Source of the DNA: Echinicola jeungdonensis
GTDB taxonomy: Bacteria; Bacteroidota; Bacteroidia; Cytophagales; Cyclobacteriaceae
Assembly: GCF_030409905.1 (NCBI RefSeq)
Contig: NZ_JAUFQT010000001.1
Location: 2,803,501 to 2,867,500 of the forward strand
Direction of reading: 5' to 3'
Length of the DNA stretch: 64,000 nt
Position numbers and translations under genes: made by a program. Positions 35,575 through 45,910 of the stretch are shown in pieces. Under the pieces are notes generated by a model, which was given only the letters and a program-made list of their open reading frames with translations, was not told the origin of the DNA and did not search any database. The stretch's first letter is position 1. Every line of letters starts with the position of its first letter.

Positions 35575-36061
35575 AGGGGTTTTGCGGATGTGAAAATACA
35601 ATTAGTTATTGTTTAACCGGATTGTATTGCTGATTGCATAAAACAATTGGTGAAGGGGTCACTTGAAGGGCTTTTCTATCTTAAAATCATATTTTTTATC
35701 GTAAAAATTCTCCTAATGCCTTTTAAATTTTTATAATAATAAGGGGAATTCAAGGTTTTGTTAATATCCTCTAAATTATAACGCGAGTCAATAAGCCCCA
35801 TTGGTATATACCCTTCTTGGTTTTTGCAGGAAAGAAAGTGAAATAAATTACCGGGTTTTACCCCCTGCAACTTTATCCAAAATACTTCGATAAAGTTGAT
35901 TATTGTACCCTATGTGGGGTTTTGTCATAACTTTAAATAATCTCTTTGTTAAAATTGAATTTTTATGGAGGAAATTAGGTTATGAAAGCATTAAGGATTT
36001 TGATGGAAAGTAATAAAAATGCCTTAAATTTGCACCTTCAAATACTACCTGCGAAAACCCG
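35575..36061. other. Spacer upstream of the PurF-like gene
   Basis: This 487-base spacer has a 9-bp inverted repeat AACTTTATC / GATAAAGTT (35869-35877 with 35889-35897) and the promoter at 35998-36032. A 64-codon minus-strand frame lacks an ATG and is not supported. Confidence 0.5.
35998..36032 (+). promoter_or_regulatory. Promoter of the PurF-like gene
   Basis: TTTTG (35998-36002) and TAAATTTG (36025-36032) are 22 bases apart, a good Bacteroidota promoter. The predicted leader to ATG 36062 is about 23 nt. Confidence 0.5.
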
Positions 36062-37945
36062 ATGAGTGATCAAATCAAACACGAGTGCGGGATAGCCATG
36101 ATAAGGCTCCGCAAACCCCTTCAATATTATATAGACAAGTACGGCACACCCTTGTACGCAGCCAATCGCCTTTATGTGTTGATGCAAAAGCAGATCAACC
36201 GTGGCCAGGACGGCGCTGGAGTTGCCAATATTAAAATTAACAGCAAACCGGGTACCCGATATATCAGCAGGTACCGGTCCATTGACCAACAAGCGGTGAA
36301 TACCATTTTTGGCAAGGTCGCCAAAAAGTTTAAAAAAGCTAAAAAGAACGGGGGAGAAAAAGCATTGTTGGATGCCGAGTGGGTGAAAAACAATGTGGCA
36401 TTTTCCGGGGAAGTCTGGCTTGGACACCTACGTTATGGAACTCATGGTGAAAATAGCATAGAAACCTGTCATCCCTTTTTAAGGCAAAATAACTGGAGAA
36501 GTAGAAACCTGGTCATGGCAGGAAATTTTAACATGACCAATGTGGAAGAACTTTTTGGGAAATTGGTGGAATTGGGACAGCATCCCAAAGAAAAAACCGA
36601 TACCGTTACCGTAATGGAAAAAATCGGCCACTTTGTGGACGAAGAAAACCAAAGGATCTTTAATAAATTTAAAGGAGATTATTCCAATCTCGAAATTACT
36701 GATGTTATTGAAAGGGAACTGGATGTAGCCAGGATCCTTAGAAGGTCTTGCCGGGACTTTGATGGGGGGTATGCCATGGCAGGGATAATTGGAAATGGTG
36801 CCAGTTTTGTTGTTAGGGACCCCTCCGGAATCCGCCCTGCATATTATTATGCGGATGATGAAATTGTAGTTATTGCTTCTGAAAAGCCGGCTATTAAATC
36901 TGCATTTGATATTGATTACAAAGCTATCCAGGAGATCAAACCTGGAAATGCTTTAATTGTCAATAAAGATGGCTCCTTTGGAGAACATGAAATTACCCCG
37001 CCAACCACTAAAAAATCCTGTTCCTTTGAGAGGATTTATTTTTCCAGAGGTACCGACCCGGATATTTACAGGGAAAGAAAAAATTTAGGTAGGGCCCTTA
37101 TCCCTCAGATACTACATACCATTGATTTTGATCTAAAGAACACCGTCTTTTCTTATATCCCCAATACCGCTGAAACCGCATTTTTGGGATTGATAGAGGG
37201 CTTAGAAGATTACCTGAGTACCAAAAGAAGAGAAGTCTTGTTGGATGGAAAGCCTCATCTTGGGGATGTAGAGGAGTTGTTGCATTTCAGGCCCAGGGTA
37301 GAAAAATTGGTGAGCAAGGATGTGAAATTACGAACATTCATTACCAATGACAGTGACAGAGATGTAATGGTGGCCAATGTTTATGATACTACCTATGAGG
37401 TAATAAGATCTGGAGTGGATACCATTGTAATATTGGATGATAGCATTGTCCGTGGTACTACGTTGGAAAAAAGTATTTTAACCACATTGGACAAACTTCA
37501 TCCCAAGCGTATCATTGTTGTTTCTTCAGCACCACAAATCAGATTTCCGGATTGTTATGGAATTGATATGTCCAAGATGAAGGAATTTATAGCCTTTAGG
37601 GCAGCTTTGAAACTATTGGAAGATACGGGGCAAAAATTCATTTTGGAAGATGTATATGAAAAATGTGTTTCTGACCCCCAGGCTACGGAAAACTTTGTAA
37701 AGAAAATTTACGATAATTTTACTGATCAGGAGATTTCTGATAAAATTGCTGAAATTATCACTTCGGATAATATTCAGGCTGAGGTGAAGGTGATATATCA
37801 AACCGTTGAAAACTTGAATAAAGCTTGTCCTGACCACTTGGGAGACTGGTATTTTACCGGTAACTTCCCAACCCCAGGAGGTATGCGGGTGGTTAATAAA
37901 TCCTTTGTCAATTTTATGGAAGGAAAGGCCATAAGGGCTTATTAA
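36062..37945 (+). CDS. Amidophosphoribosyltransferase-like (PurF family) protein, long form
   Basis: This 627-residue protein joins an N-terminal class II glutamine amidotransferase domain to a phosphoribosyltransferase domain with a PRPP loop (ILDDSIVRGTT, about 457-467). Processing after HE would expose C9 of CGIA as the nucleophile. GHLRYGTHG and later amidotransferase motifs are present. It is about 120 residues longer than classical PurF, with extra material in the N-terminal half. Bacteroidota often carry this long form beside a shorter PurF, so its role may be purine synthesis or something related. It is preceded by its own promoter and followed by a terminator. Confidence 0.85.
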   Translation: MSDQIKHECGIAMIRLRKPLQYYIDKYGTPLYAANRLYVLMQKQINRGQDGAGVANIKINSKPGTRYISRYRSIDQQAVNTIFGKVAKKFKKAKKNGGEKALLDAEWVKNNVAFSGEVWLGHLRYGTHGENSIETCHPFLRQNNWRSRNLVMAGNFNMTNVEELFGKLVELGQHPKEKTDTVTVMEKIGHFVDEENQRIFNKFKGDYSNLEITDVIERELDVARILRRSCRDFDGGYAMAGIIGNGASFVVRDPSGIRPAYYYADDEIVVIASEKPAIKSAFDIDYKAIQEIKPGNALIVNKDGSFGEHEITPPTTKKSCSFERIYFSRGTDPDIYRERKNLGRALIPQILHTIDFDLKNTVFSYIPNTAETAFLGLIEGLEDYLSTKRREVLLDGKPHLGDVEELLHFRPRVEKLVSKDVKLRTFITNDSDRDVMVANVYDTTYEVIRSGVDTIVILDDSIVRGTTLEKSILTTLDKLHPKRIIVVSSAPQIRFPDCYGIDMSKMKEFIAFRAALKLLEDTGQKFILEDVYEKCVSDPQATENFVKKIYDNFTDQEISDKIAEIITSDNIQAEVKVIYQTVENLNKACPDHLGDWYFTGNFPTPGGMRVVNKSFVNFMEGKAIRAY

Positions 37946-37963
37946 AAATAAAAAAAACTACAG

Positions 37964-37998
37964 AAAAAGAGGTCATTTAACAGAATGGCCTTTTTTTG
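37964..37998 (+). terminator. Terminator after the PurF-like gene
   Basis: An 8-bp stem AGGTCATT / AATGGCCT with one G-U pair (37970-37977 and 37984-37991) is flanked by A-run and T-run sequence and followed by seven T. Confidence 0.82.
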
Positions 37999-38046
37999 TA
38001 TCCACTTCAATAAATCTATAAGTCTAAACATAAAGTAGATAAAATA

Positions 38047-39099
38047 ATGAGTATCAATACCGCATTTTTAAAGGAAGTTTGTGAAATCGCAGGGGCACCT
38101 GGTTTTGAAAAAAGAATCCGGGACTTGGTTGTAAAAGAAGTTACTCCCTTGGTAGATGAAGTGAAGATTGATAACATCGGTAATGTGATTGCTGTTAAAA
38201 AAGGGAAAAATAATCCAGATGGGAAAAAGGTCATGGTGGCTGCCCATATGGATGAAATTGGCTTTATTGTAAATCATATTGATGATAATGGTTTTTTGAG
38301 ATTCCATACTTTGGGAGGTTTTGATCCCAAAACGCTAACTGCCCAAAGGGTAATTGTCCATGGGAAAAAAGACCTGGTAGGGGTAATGGGAAGTAAACCC
38401 ATTCACGTGATGTCTCCGGAAGAAAGAAATAAAATGCCCAAAACCACGGATTATTTTATTGACCTAGGCCTTCCCAAAGAAGAAGTGGATAAATATGTTA
38501 AGGTGGGAGACCCAATTACCCGTGACAGGGAATTGGTGGAAATGGGAGATTGTGTCAATTGCAAATCCATAGATAATAGAGTAGCTGTCTTTATATTGAT
38601 TGAGGCTTTGAAAACCCTGGAAAATCCACCGTATGATGTATATGCAACCTTTACTGTCCAGGAAGAAGTGGGACTTAGAGGGGCAAATGTAGCTGCCCAT
38701 GGGATCAACCCTGATTTTGGTATTGCCCTGGATACTACGGTTGCTTATGATTTGCCCGGTGCTTCTCCACATGAAAAAATCACAGAGTTAGGAAAAGGTA
38801 CTGCAGTTAAAATTATGGATGCGATGACCATTTGTGATTATAGGATGGTCGAATTCATGAAAAAAACGGCCGATAATAAACAGATCCAATGGCAGCCAGA
38901 AATCTTAACAGCTGGAGGAACTGATACCGCCGGGGTGCAACGTATGGGTAAACAAGGTGCCATTGCAGGGGCAATTTCCATTCCAACACGCCATTTGCAC
39001 CAAGTTATTGAGATGGCTCACAAACATGATATTGATTCCAGTATCAGATTACTAAATGCCTGCTTGGAGGGAATTGACCAATATGATTGGAAACATTAA
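38047..39099 (+). CDS. M42-family metallo-aminopeptidase
   Basis: This 350-residue cytosolic peptidase of the M42 (glutamyl aminopeptidase/FrvX-like) family trims N-terminal residues from peptides, usually as a dodecamer. The dinuclear metal ligands and catalytic Glu can be placed: H67 (AAHMDE), D176 (KSIDNRV), E206/E207 (VQEEVG), D229 (ALDTTV) and H318 (TRHLH). It starts with ATG 38047, just after a terminator, and is a single gene. The substrate preference is unknown. Confidence 0.93.
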   Translation: MSINTAFLKEVCEIAGAPGFEKRIRDLVVKEVTPLVDEVKIDNIGNVIAVKKGKNNPDGKKVMVAAHMDEIGFIVNHIDDNGFLRFHTLGGFDPKTLTAQRVIVHGKKDLVGVMGSKPIHVMSPEERNKMPKTTDYFIDLGLPKEEVDKYVKVGDPITRDRELVEMGDCVNCKSIDNRVAVFILIEALKTLENPPYDVYATFTVQEEVGLRGANVAAHGINPDFGIALDTTVAYDLPGASPHEKITELGKGTAVKIMDAMTICDYRMVEFMKKTADNKQIQWQPEILTAGGTDTAGVQRMGKQGAIAGAISIPTRHLHQVIEMAHKHDIDSSIRLLNACLEGIDQYDWKH

Positions 39100-39209
39100 T
39101 TGTCTTCAGTTTTTATTGAATATTTAGGAACCGAAAAAACAAATTCAATCCTGCAATAATGTGGGATGTTATTGGGAGAACAAATAGGCAAGGGTAAAAA
39201 CAAAGTATG

Positions 39210-39240
39210 AAAGGCCTTTTCTGATAAAGGCCTTTTTTAT
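39210..39240. terminator. Bidirectional terminator between convergent genes
   Basis: A 10-bp stem AAAGGCCTTT / AAAGGCCTTT (39210-39219 with 39226-39235, 6-nt loop) is followed by TTTTTT on the plus strand. It ends the M42 gene and probably the minus-strand gene ending at 39237. Confidence 0.8.
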
Positions 39241-39683
39241 TTGACTTTTTTCTTGGGTAGCTTTTTTGATAGGTATTTGTGAAAATCCAGGTAAAAAGTG
39301 TGTTCATGGTTGCTGAGACTGATGGATGTTTTATCGTCAAAGACAATTGTAATCTGCCTGAATTCCTTTTTATTGGTGATGACCACCTCTTCCTGCCAGG
39401 CTAAAATCTGGTCCAAGTAATAAGATTTCTTGAAGCCTTTTAAAGGAAGTTTAACTTCTATTTTTTCTTTTCCGGCTGATATAAACCGGTAGCCAGCCAT
39501 CATTTTTACCAGGATCATCAATATTGCCAAGGTTAATAAACTGGCACTGATCAAATAAAAAAACAATCCATACGACTGTTCGGTGCTAAAATCGTGTAAA
39601 ATATAAGTTAGGCCGGCAATCAAGATGATGACCACTGTGCCAAGGGAAATATAAGTGGATCTTTTAGGTTTACAATTAATCAT
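39237..39683 (-). CDS. Two-helix membrane protein with a beta-rich tail
   Basis: This 148-residue protein of unknown function has two hydrophobic helices (about 12-30 and 41-63), then ~80 residues alternating beta-strand and charged stretches that resemble a bacterial pleckstrin-homology-like domain, and a basic Lys-rich C-terminus. It starts with ATG 39683, overlapping the end of acpH by 8 bases, so the two are likely cotranscribed. Confidence 0.65.
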   Translation of the reverse strand: MINCKPKRSTYISLGTVVIILIAGLTYILHDFSTEQSYGLFFYLISASLLTLAILMILVKMMAGYRFISAGKEKIEVKLPLKGFKKSYYLDQILAWQEEVVITNKKEFRQITIVFDDKTSISLSNHEHTFYLDFHKYLSKKLPKKKVK

Positions 39684-40275
39684 AGTTGGCTTTTAATTCA
39701 TCAAGCTTGTTTTTTGAAAAACGGATCAAATCCGGGAAAAACTTTTCAAAATGGCTTTTAAAGGTAGATTCATGCTCTCGTAATGACAAATGGGCAGTTT
39801 CCATTTTGGAATCGAATGCAGTTCTTTTGGAAATTCCGGTTAGGGATTTCCGAATCCCTTCAAGGGTTCCATAAGACACAAGCCAATTCTCCTTTTCCAT
39901 AAAATGAAACAAATAAACAAAACTAACAGGTAGGTTGCCTTCAAATTGAGAAATGGTTTGGTATACTTGATCAGCAAATTCCTGAATACTTCGGCTGTCA
40001 TAATTTTCCCAATATTTACTTAAGAAATAATCAAAAAATATATCAGTAATGACCATGCTGTACCTTCCAAATTTTGGCTTAAGGATTTCCTGGGCCTTTT
40101 TCACCTCTTGATGGGTATCAGTAAATTCATCTATTTCCCTATGCAACATGATTCCCAAGACAATATCCTTTTCAAATTGGTCCCTGAGGTTCCCACGCAC
40201 AAAATCTCCAATAAAGTTGCCGACCAGCACTTTAGGTTGATCAAAGGATAAATAAGCGTGGGCTAGAAAATTCAA
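39676..40275 (-). CDS. acpH: Acyl carrier protein phosphodiesterase (AcpH / DUF479)
   Basis: AcpH removes the 4'-phosphopantetheine group from holo-ACP. The 199-residue protein begins with the family signature NFLAHAYLS and has the conserved VGNFIGDFVRG and metal-binding HREIDEFTDTH segments. The start is TTG at 40275, since the family begins at MNFLAH. The downstream membrane-protein gene overlaps its 3' end. Confidence 0.9.
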   Translation of the reverse strand: MNFLAHAYLSFDQPKVLVGNFIGDFVRGNLRDQFEKDIVLGIMLHREIDEFTDTHQEVKKAQEILKPKFGRYSMVITDIFFDYFLSKYWENYDSRSIQEFADQVYQTISQFEGNLPVSFVYLFHFMEKENWLVSYGTLEGIRKSLTGISKRTAFDSKMETAHLSLREHESTFKSHFEKFFPDLIRFSKNKLDELKANYD

Positions 40276-40350
40276 ACTGGAAAAACTTTTGGGTTGATGA
40301 TTTGCTGCGTTGTTAAATAAATTAGTTTTGAATCTTAAAAATAACCATTG

Positions 40351-42273
40351 ATGTCGAAAATACAGGAAGAATTAAAACATACTTTACAACTTTTAAAAAA
40401 GGAATGGGCAGCAGACCTTCAGCAATATCAAAATAAGATTCAAAGTACCTCTTTGGCAGATAGAAAGAAGGAAGGGGTTTGTTGGTACCCTGTAGAATTG
40501 AAAAAAAAGAAATTTGGATTTGGTGAAAGGATGATTGTCGAGGTAGAAAGGATGGATGACCAGGGGTCTCATGGCTTTCAGTCCGGAAAATCAGTCTCTC
40601 TTTTTTCAAATGCCCGGGAGGGTAAATATTATCGGGCCAATGGTGTAGTGAATTTTGTAAGGAAAAATATCATGGTCATCACTCTTTCCGGAGGTGGTTG
40701 GCCGGAATGGTTGCATGATGGGAAGTTGGGGGTGGATTTATTGTTTGATGAAGCCAGTTACCGGGAAATGGAATTTGCCCTCCATGCAGTAATGAAATCT
40801 TCCGAAGGAAGGTTGGGGTACCTTAGGGATGTGATGTTAGGGGATTTGGTAGCCGGTAAAAGTTCCTGGGTTCCGGTAAATTTGCCTGCTCTCAATACCA
40901 GTCAAGGTCAGGCCGTTAATGGGGTGATGGAAGCACAGGATCTTGGAGTGATTCATGGCCCTCCAGGGACCGGGAAAACCACAACTTTGGTTGCAGCGGT
41001 TCAACTTGCTTTAGAATATCATGATCAGGTTTTGGTTTGTGCGCCAAGTAATGCCGCAGTAGATTTATTGGTGGAAAAATTAATAAATGAAGGAGTGTCC
41101 ACTCTAAGAATTGGACACCCTGCCCGTGTTGATGATCAAATTTTGTCCCAAACCTTGGATGCCAAAATTGCACAGCATGGGAGTTATAAGGAGTTGAAAA
41201 AACTCCGCAAATCGGCTGAGGAATTCAAAAGGTTAGGAAAAAAGTATAAAAGGAAATTTGGACCCGAGGAGCGTGCCCAAAGGAAAAAGTTAATGAGTGA
41301 AGCTTCCAGGGTCAAAGAAGAGGCAGACCATCTTGAAAATTACATATTGTACGATGTGTTTCAGCAATCAAAAGTTGTGGCTACGACCTTGGTGGGGGCA
41401 AGTAACACGGCCTTAAAAGGTATCCAGTTTCCTGTTGTTTTTATAGATGAAGCTGCCCAGGGCATGGAACCTGCAACCTGGATTCCTATTTTGAAAGGAG
41501 AAAGAATCATCATGGCAGGTGACCATTGCCAGTTGCCCCCTACCATCAAATCTTTTGAGGCGGCCAAAGAGGGGTTAAGTGAAACACTTTTTGAAAAAGC
41601 CATCAAGAGGCAAAAGGAAATGAGCTGGATGCTAACTCTCCAATACCGTATGCCAAAAATGATAATGGCATTTTCCAATGAATATTTTTACAAAGGTGAG
41701 TTAGAGGCTGCACCCAATACCGAACACCATTATTTGGCTACAGAAGAACCAGTTATGGAGTTTATAGATACAGCTGGAAGCGGGTTTGGTGAGCAGATAG
41801 AAAAGGATTCCCTAAGTAAATTGAACATGGAGGAAGGCCGGTTTTCCCTGGCTGTGTTGGACCAATTGATCAAAAGGGTTGGGATGGATGGTTTTAGGGA
41901 AAATCCATATAATGTGGGGATCATATCCCCTTATAAAGCCCAAGTAAAGCAATTGAATGAAATGGTGGAAGACGGGGATTTTCCAATGGTTAAAAAATTG
42001 GATGACCTCCTTACCATTGATACCGTTGATGGTTTTCAGGGGCAGGAAAGGGACCTGATTTTGATAAGCCTTGTCCGGTCCAATGATAAAGGTGAAATTG
42101 GTTTTTTGGCTGATACCCGTAGAATGAATGTGGCATTGACAAGGGCAAAAAGAAAACTGATCGTGGTTGGGGATAGTGCTACTTTAGGGAATCATCCATT
42201 TTACAAAGCCTTTCTCAATTATGCTGAAAGGAATAATATTTACCGAAGTGTTTATGAATATTTGGAGTTTTAG
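40351..42273 (+). CDS. IGHMBP2/SMUBP-2-like superfamily 1 DNA/RNA helicase
   Basis: This 640-residue UPF1-like helicase has an N-terminal regulatory/beta-barrel region (to about 190), Walker A GPPGTGKTT at residue 203, Walker B FIDEAAQ, the QYRMP motif, VDGFQGQERD and VALTRAKRKL (motifs V and VI). It probably unwinds DNA or RNA; bacterial members are little studied. It starts with ATG 40351, divergent from acpH. Its 3' end lies 17 bases from the convergent DUF4924 gene. Confidence 0.92.
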   Translation: MSKIQEELKHTLQLLKKEWAADLQQYQNKIQSTSLADRKKEGVCWYPVELKKKKFGFGERMIVEVERMDDQGSHGFQSGKSVSLFSNAREGKYYRANGVVNFVRKNIMVITLSGGGWPEWLHDGKLGVDLLFDEASYREMEFALHAVMKSSEGRLGYLRDVMLGDLVAGKSSWVPVNLPALNTSQGQAVNGVMEAQDLGVIHGPPGTGKTTTLVAAVQLALEYHDQVLVCAPSNAAVDLLVEKLINEGVSTLRIGHPARVDDQILSQTLDAKIAQHGSYKELKKLRKSAEEFKRLGKKYKRKFGPEERAQRKKLMSEASRVKEEADHLENYILYDVFQQSKVVATTLVGASNTALKGIQFPVVFIDEAAQGMEPATWIPILKGERIIMAGDHCQLPPTIKSFEAAKEGLSETLFEKAIKRQKEMSWMLTLQYRMPKMIMAFSNEYFYKGELEAAPNTEHHYLATEEPVMEFIDTAGSGFGEQIEKDSLSKLNMEEGRFSLAVLDQLIKRVGMDGFRENPYNVGIISPYKAQVKQLNEMVEDGDFPMVKKLDDLLTIDTVDGFQGQERDLILISLVRSNDKGEIGFLADTRRMNVALTRAKRKLIVVGDSATLGNHPFYKAFLNYAERNNIYRSVYEYLEF

Positions 42274-42289
42274 TCCAGTCCAGGAGGAG

Positions 42290-42826
42290 TTAGGAAAGCT
42301 TTCCTTTTTTATCCATATAAACAAGGTTGAGGTAACTAAGAACATCTCCAAAAGCTTCGGCCGATTGTTCCTGTTCCGGGCTGATTTTTTTTCCTGTCAA
42401 CCGGCAAAGTAAAAGCCCATAAACCCCATTAAGGCAAACTTGGATTTCATGCCCAAGGTCTTTTCCTTCTGCAGAAAGGATGGCCTCCATAACATGAGGT
42501 TTTGCATTATTGTAAATCTGGAAATACTCTTTATCAGTTTTTAACAGATCCCAATGAATTTTGGCCAACCGGTCCACTTCTTTTTGGGTGGAGGAAAGGT
42601 GACCGGTTTCAGTGATTCCTTCCTGCTTCATTTGGTCTGACAGGGATAGGAACCAATCTGAAATTTCCTCTTTTTCCTCAGCCGATATGGGATAATGAGA
42701 GATGACATATTGACGTATTTCTTCCATATTAAATTGGTAAGAACGGATCAAATCTTCCATTTGGTACATGTATATGATGTACTCTCCAATATTTTGGTTT
42801 CTTTTTTTTTCGGCCAGTTGTTTCAT
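42290..42826 (-). CDS. DUF4924-family protein
   Basis: This 178-residue, mostly helical cytosolic protein matches the Bacteroidota family DUF4924: N-terminal LAEKKRNQNIGEYIIYMYQMED, central IHWDLLKTDKEY and C-terminal FGDVLSYLNLVYMDKK. The function is unknown. It has no signal peptide or membrane helix. It converges on the helicase gene and is divergent from lepA. Confidence 0.82.
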   Translation of the reverse strand: MKQLAEKKRNQNIGEYIIYMYQMEDLIRSYQFNMEEIRQYVISHYPISAEEKEEISDWFLSLSDQMKQEGITETGHLSSTQKEVDRLAKIHWDLLKTDKEYFQIYNNAKPHVMEAILSAEGKDLGHEIQVCLNGVYGLLLCRLTGKKISPEQEQSAEAFGDVLSYLNLVYMDKKGKLS

Positions 42827-42971
42827 AGGGCAATATTAAGGGGGCAAAGATAAGGAGCCTTTTGACCTGTGACAAGGAAGATCTAAGTCAAATGCGGATA
42901 AAATGGTTGAAGTGACAGAGAAAGCATTTATAAATAGTGGGTTCTATACTGCTAAAACACTAACTATTTAC

Positions 42972-42979
42972 TACTTTTG
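42972..42979 (+). promoter_or_regulatory. Possible lepA -7 element
   Basis: TACTTTTG matches TAnnTTTG eight bases before the lepA ATG, implying an almost leaderless mRNA. No -33 TTG is at the usual distance, so it is weak. Confidence 0.28.
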
Positions 42980-42987
42980 CCAACAGA

Positions 42988-44781
42988 ATGAATATGCAAA
43001 AAATTAGAAATTTCTGTATTATTGCCCATATTGATCATGGGAAGAGTACATTAGCGGACCGGCTTCTTCAATTTACCAAAACGGTATCCGACAGGGAGAT
43101 GCAGGACCAATTGTTGGATAACATGGATTTGGAGCGTGAGCGGGGGATTACCATTAAATCCCATGCCATCCAAATGCGGTATGATTATAAGGGAGATGAG
43201 CATGTTCTAAACCTGATCGATACTCCCGGACACGTGGATTTTTCATATGAAGTTTCCAGGTCCATTGCTGCATGTGAGGGGGCTTTGTTGATTGTAGATG
43301 CTTCGCAGGGTGTGGAGGCCCAGACCATAACCAACCTTTATTTGGCCATGGAACATGATCTGGAGATCATTCCTGTATTAAATAAAATTGACTTGCCCGG
43401 AGCAGAACCTGAGGTAATTGCTGAAGAGGTGATGGATTTGATCGGTTGTGACCGTGAAGATATCATTTTGGCATCAGGTAAAGAGGGGACAGGTGTTGAA
43501 GACATCTTGAATGCAGTGGTGGAAAGGATTCCTGCTCCAAAGGGAGATGAAAAAGAGCCCTTGCAAGCCATGATTTTTGATTCCGTGTATAATCCCTTTA
43601 GAGGGGTAGAAGTGCTTTTCCGGATTTTTAATGGCACTATTAACAAAGGGGATAAAATTAAATTTGTCAACACTGGTAAAGAATATGATGCCGATGAAAT
43701 TGGTGTTTTAGGAATCCAACAAAAGCCACAAGAATCCCTGAGTGCGGGGAATGTAGGGTATCTAATATCCGGTATCAAGGTGGCAAAGGAGGTAAAAGTT
43801 GGGGATACCATTACACATATCAAAAAACCTTGTTCTCAGGCTGTAAAGGGATTTGAAAATGTTAAACCCATGGTGTTTGCAGGTATTTACCCCGTAGATA
43901 CCACAGAATTTGAGGAGCTCAGAAATTCTATGGAAAAGTTGCAGTTGAATGATGCTTCCCTGGTTTGGGAGCCGGAGACTTCAGCGGCACTGGGTTTTGG
44001 GTTCCGATGTGGTTTTTTGGGAATGCTTCACATGGAAATTATCCAGGAAAGGCTGGAGCGGGAGTTTGATATGACGGTGATTACCACTGTACCCTCTGTC
44101 CAATTTAAAGCCTTGATGAATGATGGGGAGTACAAATTGATCAATGCACCTTCTGATATGCCGGATACTAATTTGTATAAGCATATAGAGGAGCCTTTTG
44201 TTAGGGCATCGATTATCACCAAAGCCGATTATGTTGGTCCAGTGATTCAGTTGTGCATGGAAAAAAGGGGGCAAATCAAAAACCAGGTTTACCTGACAGC
44301 AGACCGGGTGGAATTGACTTTTAATATGCCATTGGCGGAAATTGTATTTGACTTTTTCGATAAATTAAAGACCATTTCCAGAGGTTATGCTTCCCTTGAC
44401 TATGAGCTGAAAGATAACCAACCTTCAACTATGGTAAGGTTGGATGTGATGTTGAACGGGGAAGTGGTGGATGCCCTGTCAGCTATAGTGCACAGGGATA
44501 AGGCCTATGAATGGGGGAGAAGGCTTTGTGAGAAATTAAAGGAACTTGTGCCACGGCAAATGTTTGAAATAGCTATTCAAGCGGCCATTGGAACCAAGGT
44601 GATTGCTCGGGAGACCGTAAAAGCCATGCGGAAAAATGTATTGGCTAAATGTTATGGAGGGGATATTTCCAGGAAACGAAAACTGCTGGAGAAACAGAAA
44701 AAAGGAAAGAAACGTATGAGGCAAGTGGGTAATGTAGAAGTTCCTCAGGAAGCCTTTATGGCTGTTCTTAAATTGGATTAG
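42988..44781 (+). CDS. lepA: Elongation factor 4 (LepA)
   Basis: LepA is a ribosome-binding translational GTPase that helps assembly and back-translocation under stress. The 597-residue length is normal. G1 AHIDHGKST is at residues 13-21, then G2 RGITI, G3 DTPGH and G4 NKIDLP; the C-terminal LepA-specific domain includes [11 protein letters not shown] and the Lys/Arg-rich [16 protein letters not shown]. It starts with ATG 42988 or 42994. folD follows 126 bases later. Confidence 0.97.
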   Translation: MNMQKIRNFCIIAHIDHGKSTLADRLLQFTKTVSDREMQDQLLDNMDLERERGITIKSHAIQMRYDYKGDEHVLNLIDTPGHVDFSYEVSRSIAACEGALLIVDASQGVEAQTITNLYLAMEHDLEIIPVLNKIDLPGAEPEVIAEEVMDLIGCDREDIILASGKEGTGVEDILNAVVERIPAPKGDEKEPLQAMIFDSVYNPFRGVEVLFRIFNGTINKGDKIKFVNTGKEYDADEIGVLGIQQKPQESLSAGNVGYLISGIKVAKEVKVGDTITHIKKPCSQAVKGFENVKPMVFAGIYPVDTTEFEELRNSMEKLQLNDASLVWEPETSAALGFGFRCGFLGMLHMEIIQERLEREFDMTVITTVPSVQFKALMNDGEYKLINAPSDMPDTNLYKHIEEPFVRASIITKADYVGPVIQLCMEKRGQIKNQVYLTADRVELTFNMPLAEIVFDFFDKLKTISRGYASLDYELKDNQPSTMVRLDVMLNGEVVDALSAIVHRDKAYEWGRRLCEKLKELVPRQMFEIAIQAAIGTKVIARETVKAMRKNVLAKCYGGDISRKRKLLEKQKKGKKRMRQVGNVEVPQEAFMAVLKLD

Positions 44782-44907
44782 CCAATTTATTGCCCTGCTT
44801 GATTGCTTGAAAATTGAAAAATTCGTTTTAATATAATTGAACCAGGGGAGTTTGGAAATGGTGATGTCCAAACCCGAGCTACCTTTGGCTTAGATCAAAT
44901 CAATATT

Positions 44908-45792
44908 ATGCCCACAATCATTGACGGAAAAAAAACATCTGCGGAAATCAAAGACGAAATTGCCGCAAGGGTAAAGGAAATAAAATTAGAAGGGGGGAAA
45001 ACACCCCATTTGGCAGCTGTGCTAGTTGGTGAGGATGGTGCCAGCCAGACTTATGTTGGAGCCAAAGTAAAAGCTTGCGAGCAAGTAGGCTTTGAGTCTA
45101 CCTTGGTAAGGTTGGAAGATACTGTTTCTGAAGATGAACTGCTGAAAGTGGTGGAGGATATTAATGAAAACCCAGATATTGACGGGTTGATTGTCCAATT
45201 GCCACTTCCCAAGCATATTGCTGTGGAAAAAGTGACAGAAAAGATCAAGCCTGAAAAGGATGTGGATGGATTTACCCCTGCCAATGTGGGTAGAATGGCC
45301 TTAAATTGGCCTACCTATGTTTCTGCAACCCCCAATGGGATTGTGGAGCTATTGAAGAGATATGAAATTGAAACTTCTGGCAAGCATTGTGTTGTTATTG
45401 GTAGGAGTCATATTGTTGGTTCTCCCATGAGTATCCTTATGGCCAGAAATGGTAATCCAGGTAATTGTACTGTGACCCTTACTCACAGTCGCACCCAGAA
45501 TTTGACTGAAATTACTAAATCAGCCGATATCCTGATTGTTGCTTTGGGCAAACCAGAATTCCTTAAGGCTGATATGGTGAAAGAAGGGGCTGTAGTGATT
45601 GATGTTGGTATCCACAGGATCGAAGATGCCTCTAAGAAAAGAGGATTTAGGTTGATTGGAGATGTGAAATTTGATGAAGTCTCCGAAAAAGTTTCAGCCA
45701 TAACACCTGTTCCAGGTGGGGTTGGACCAATGACCATTGCTTCTTTACTTTATAACACCCTATTGGCAGCTGAGAAGAAAATTTATGCTTAA
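44908..45792 (+). CDS. folD: Bifunctional methylene-THF dehydrogenase / methenyl-THF cyclohydrolase
   Basis: FolD makes 10-formyl-THF from 5,10-methylene-THF for purines and fMet in the cytosol. The 294-residue protein has the catalytic Y49-x3-K53 (SQTYVGAK), QLPLPKH, the NADP-binding [11 protein letters not shown] and the C-terminal [10 protein letters not shown]. It starts with ATG 44908. It is followed by queE after 118 bases; both use pterin or GTP-derived chemistry, but I see no clear operon. Confidence 0.97.
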   Translation: MPTIIDGKKTSAEIKDEIAARVKEIKLEGGKTPHLAAVLVGEDGASQTYVGAKVKACEQVGFESTLVRLEDTVSEDELLKVVEDINENPDIDGLIVQLPLPKHIAVEKVTEKIKPEKDVDGFTPANVGRMALNWPTYVSATPNGIVELLKRYEIETSGKHCVVIGRSHIVGSPMSILMARNGNPGNCTVTLTHSRTQNLTEITKSADILIVALGKPEFLKADMVKEGAVVIDVGIHRIEDASKKRGFRLIGDVKFDEVSEKVSAITPVPGGVGPMTIASLLYNTLLAAEKKIYA

Positions 45793-45910
45793 GCTCAATA
45801 GACTTTGATTAAAATAAATTTACAGTCTGTTTCCGGAGTCCAATGAATCTGGAATCAGGCTTTTACAAATAACACCAGCGGTTCAATCACCCGCTTAACC
45901 AAAAATTATC

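Noticed and set aside
35676..35870. 64-codon minus-strand frame in the spacer before the PurF-like gene
   Set aside because: It begins with TTG, has no recognizable motif and no promoter; a remnant cannot be excluded.
45793..45910. preQ1 riboswitch upstream of queE
   Set aside because: No compact pseudoknot-like leader with the expected A-rich tail could be recognized.
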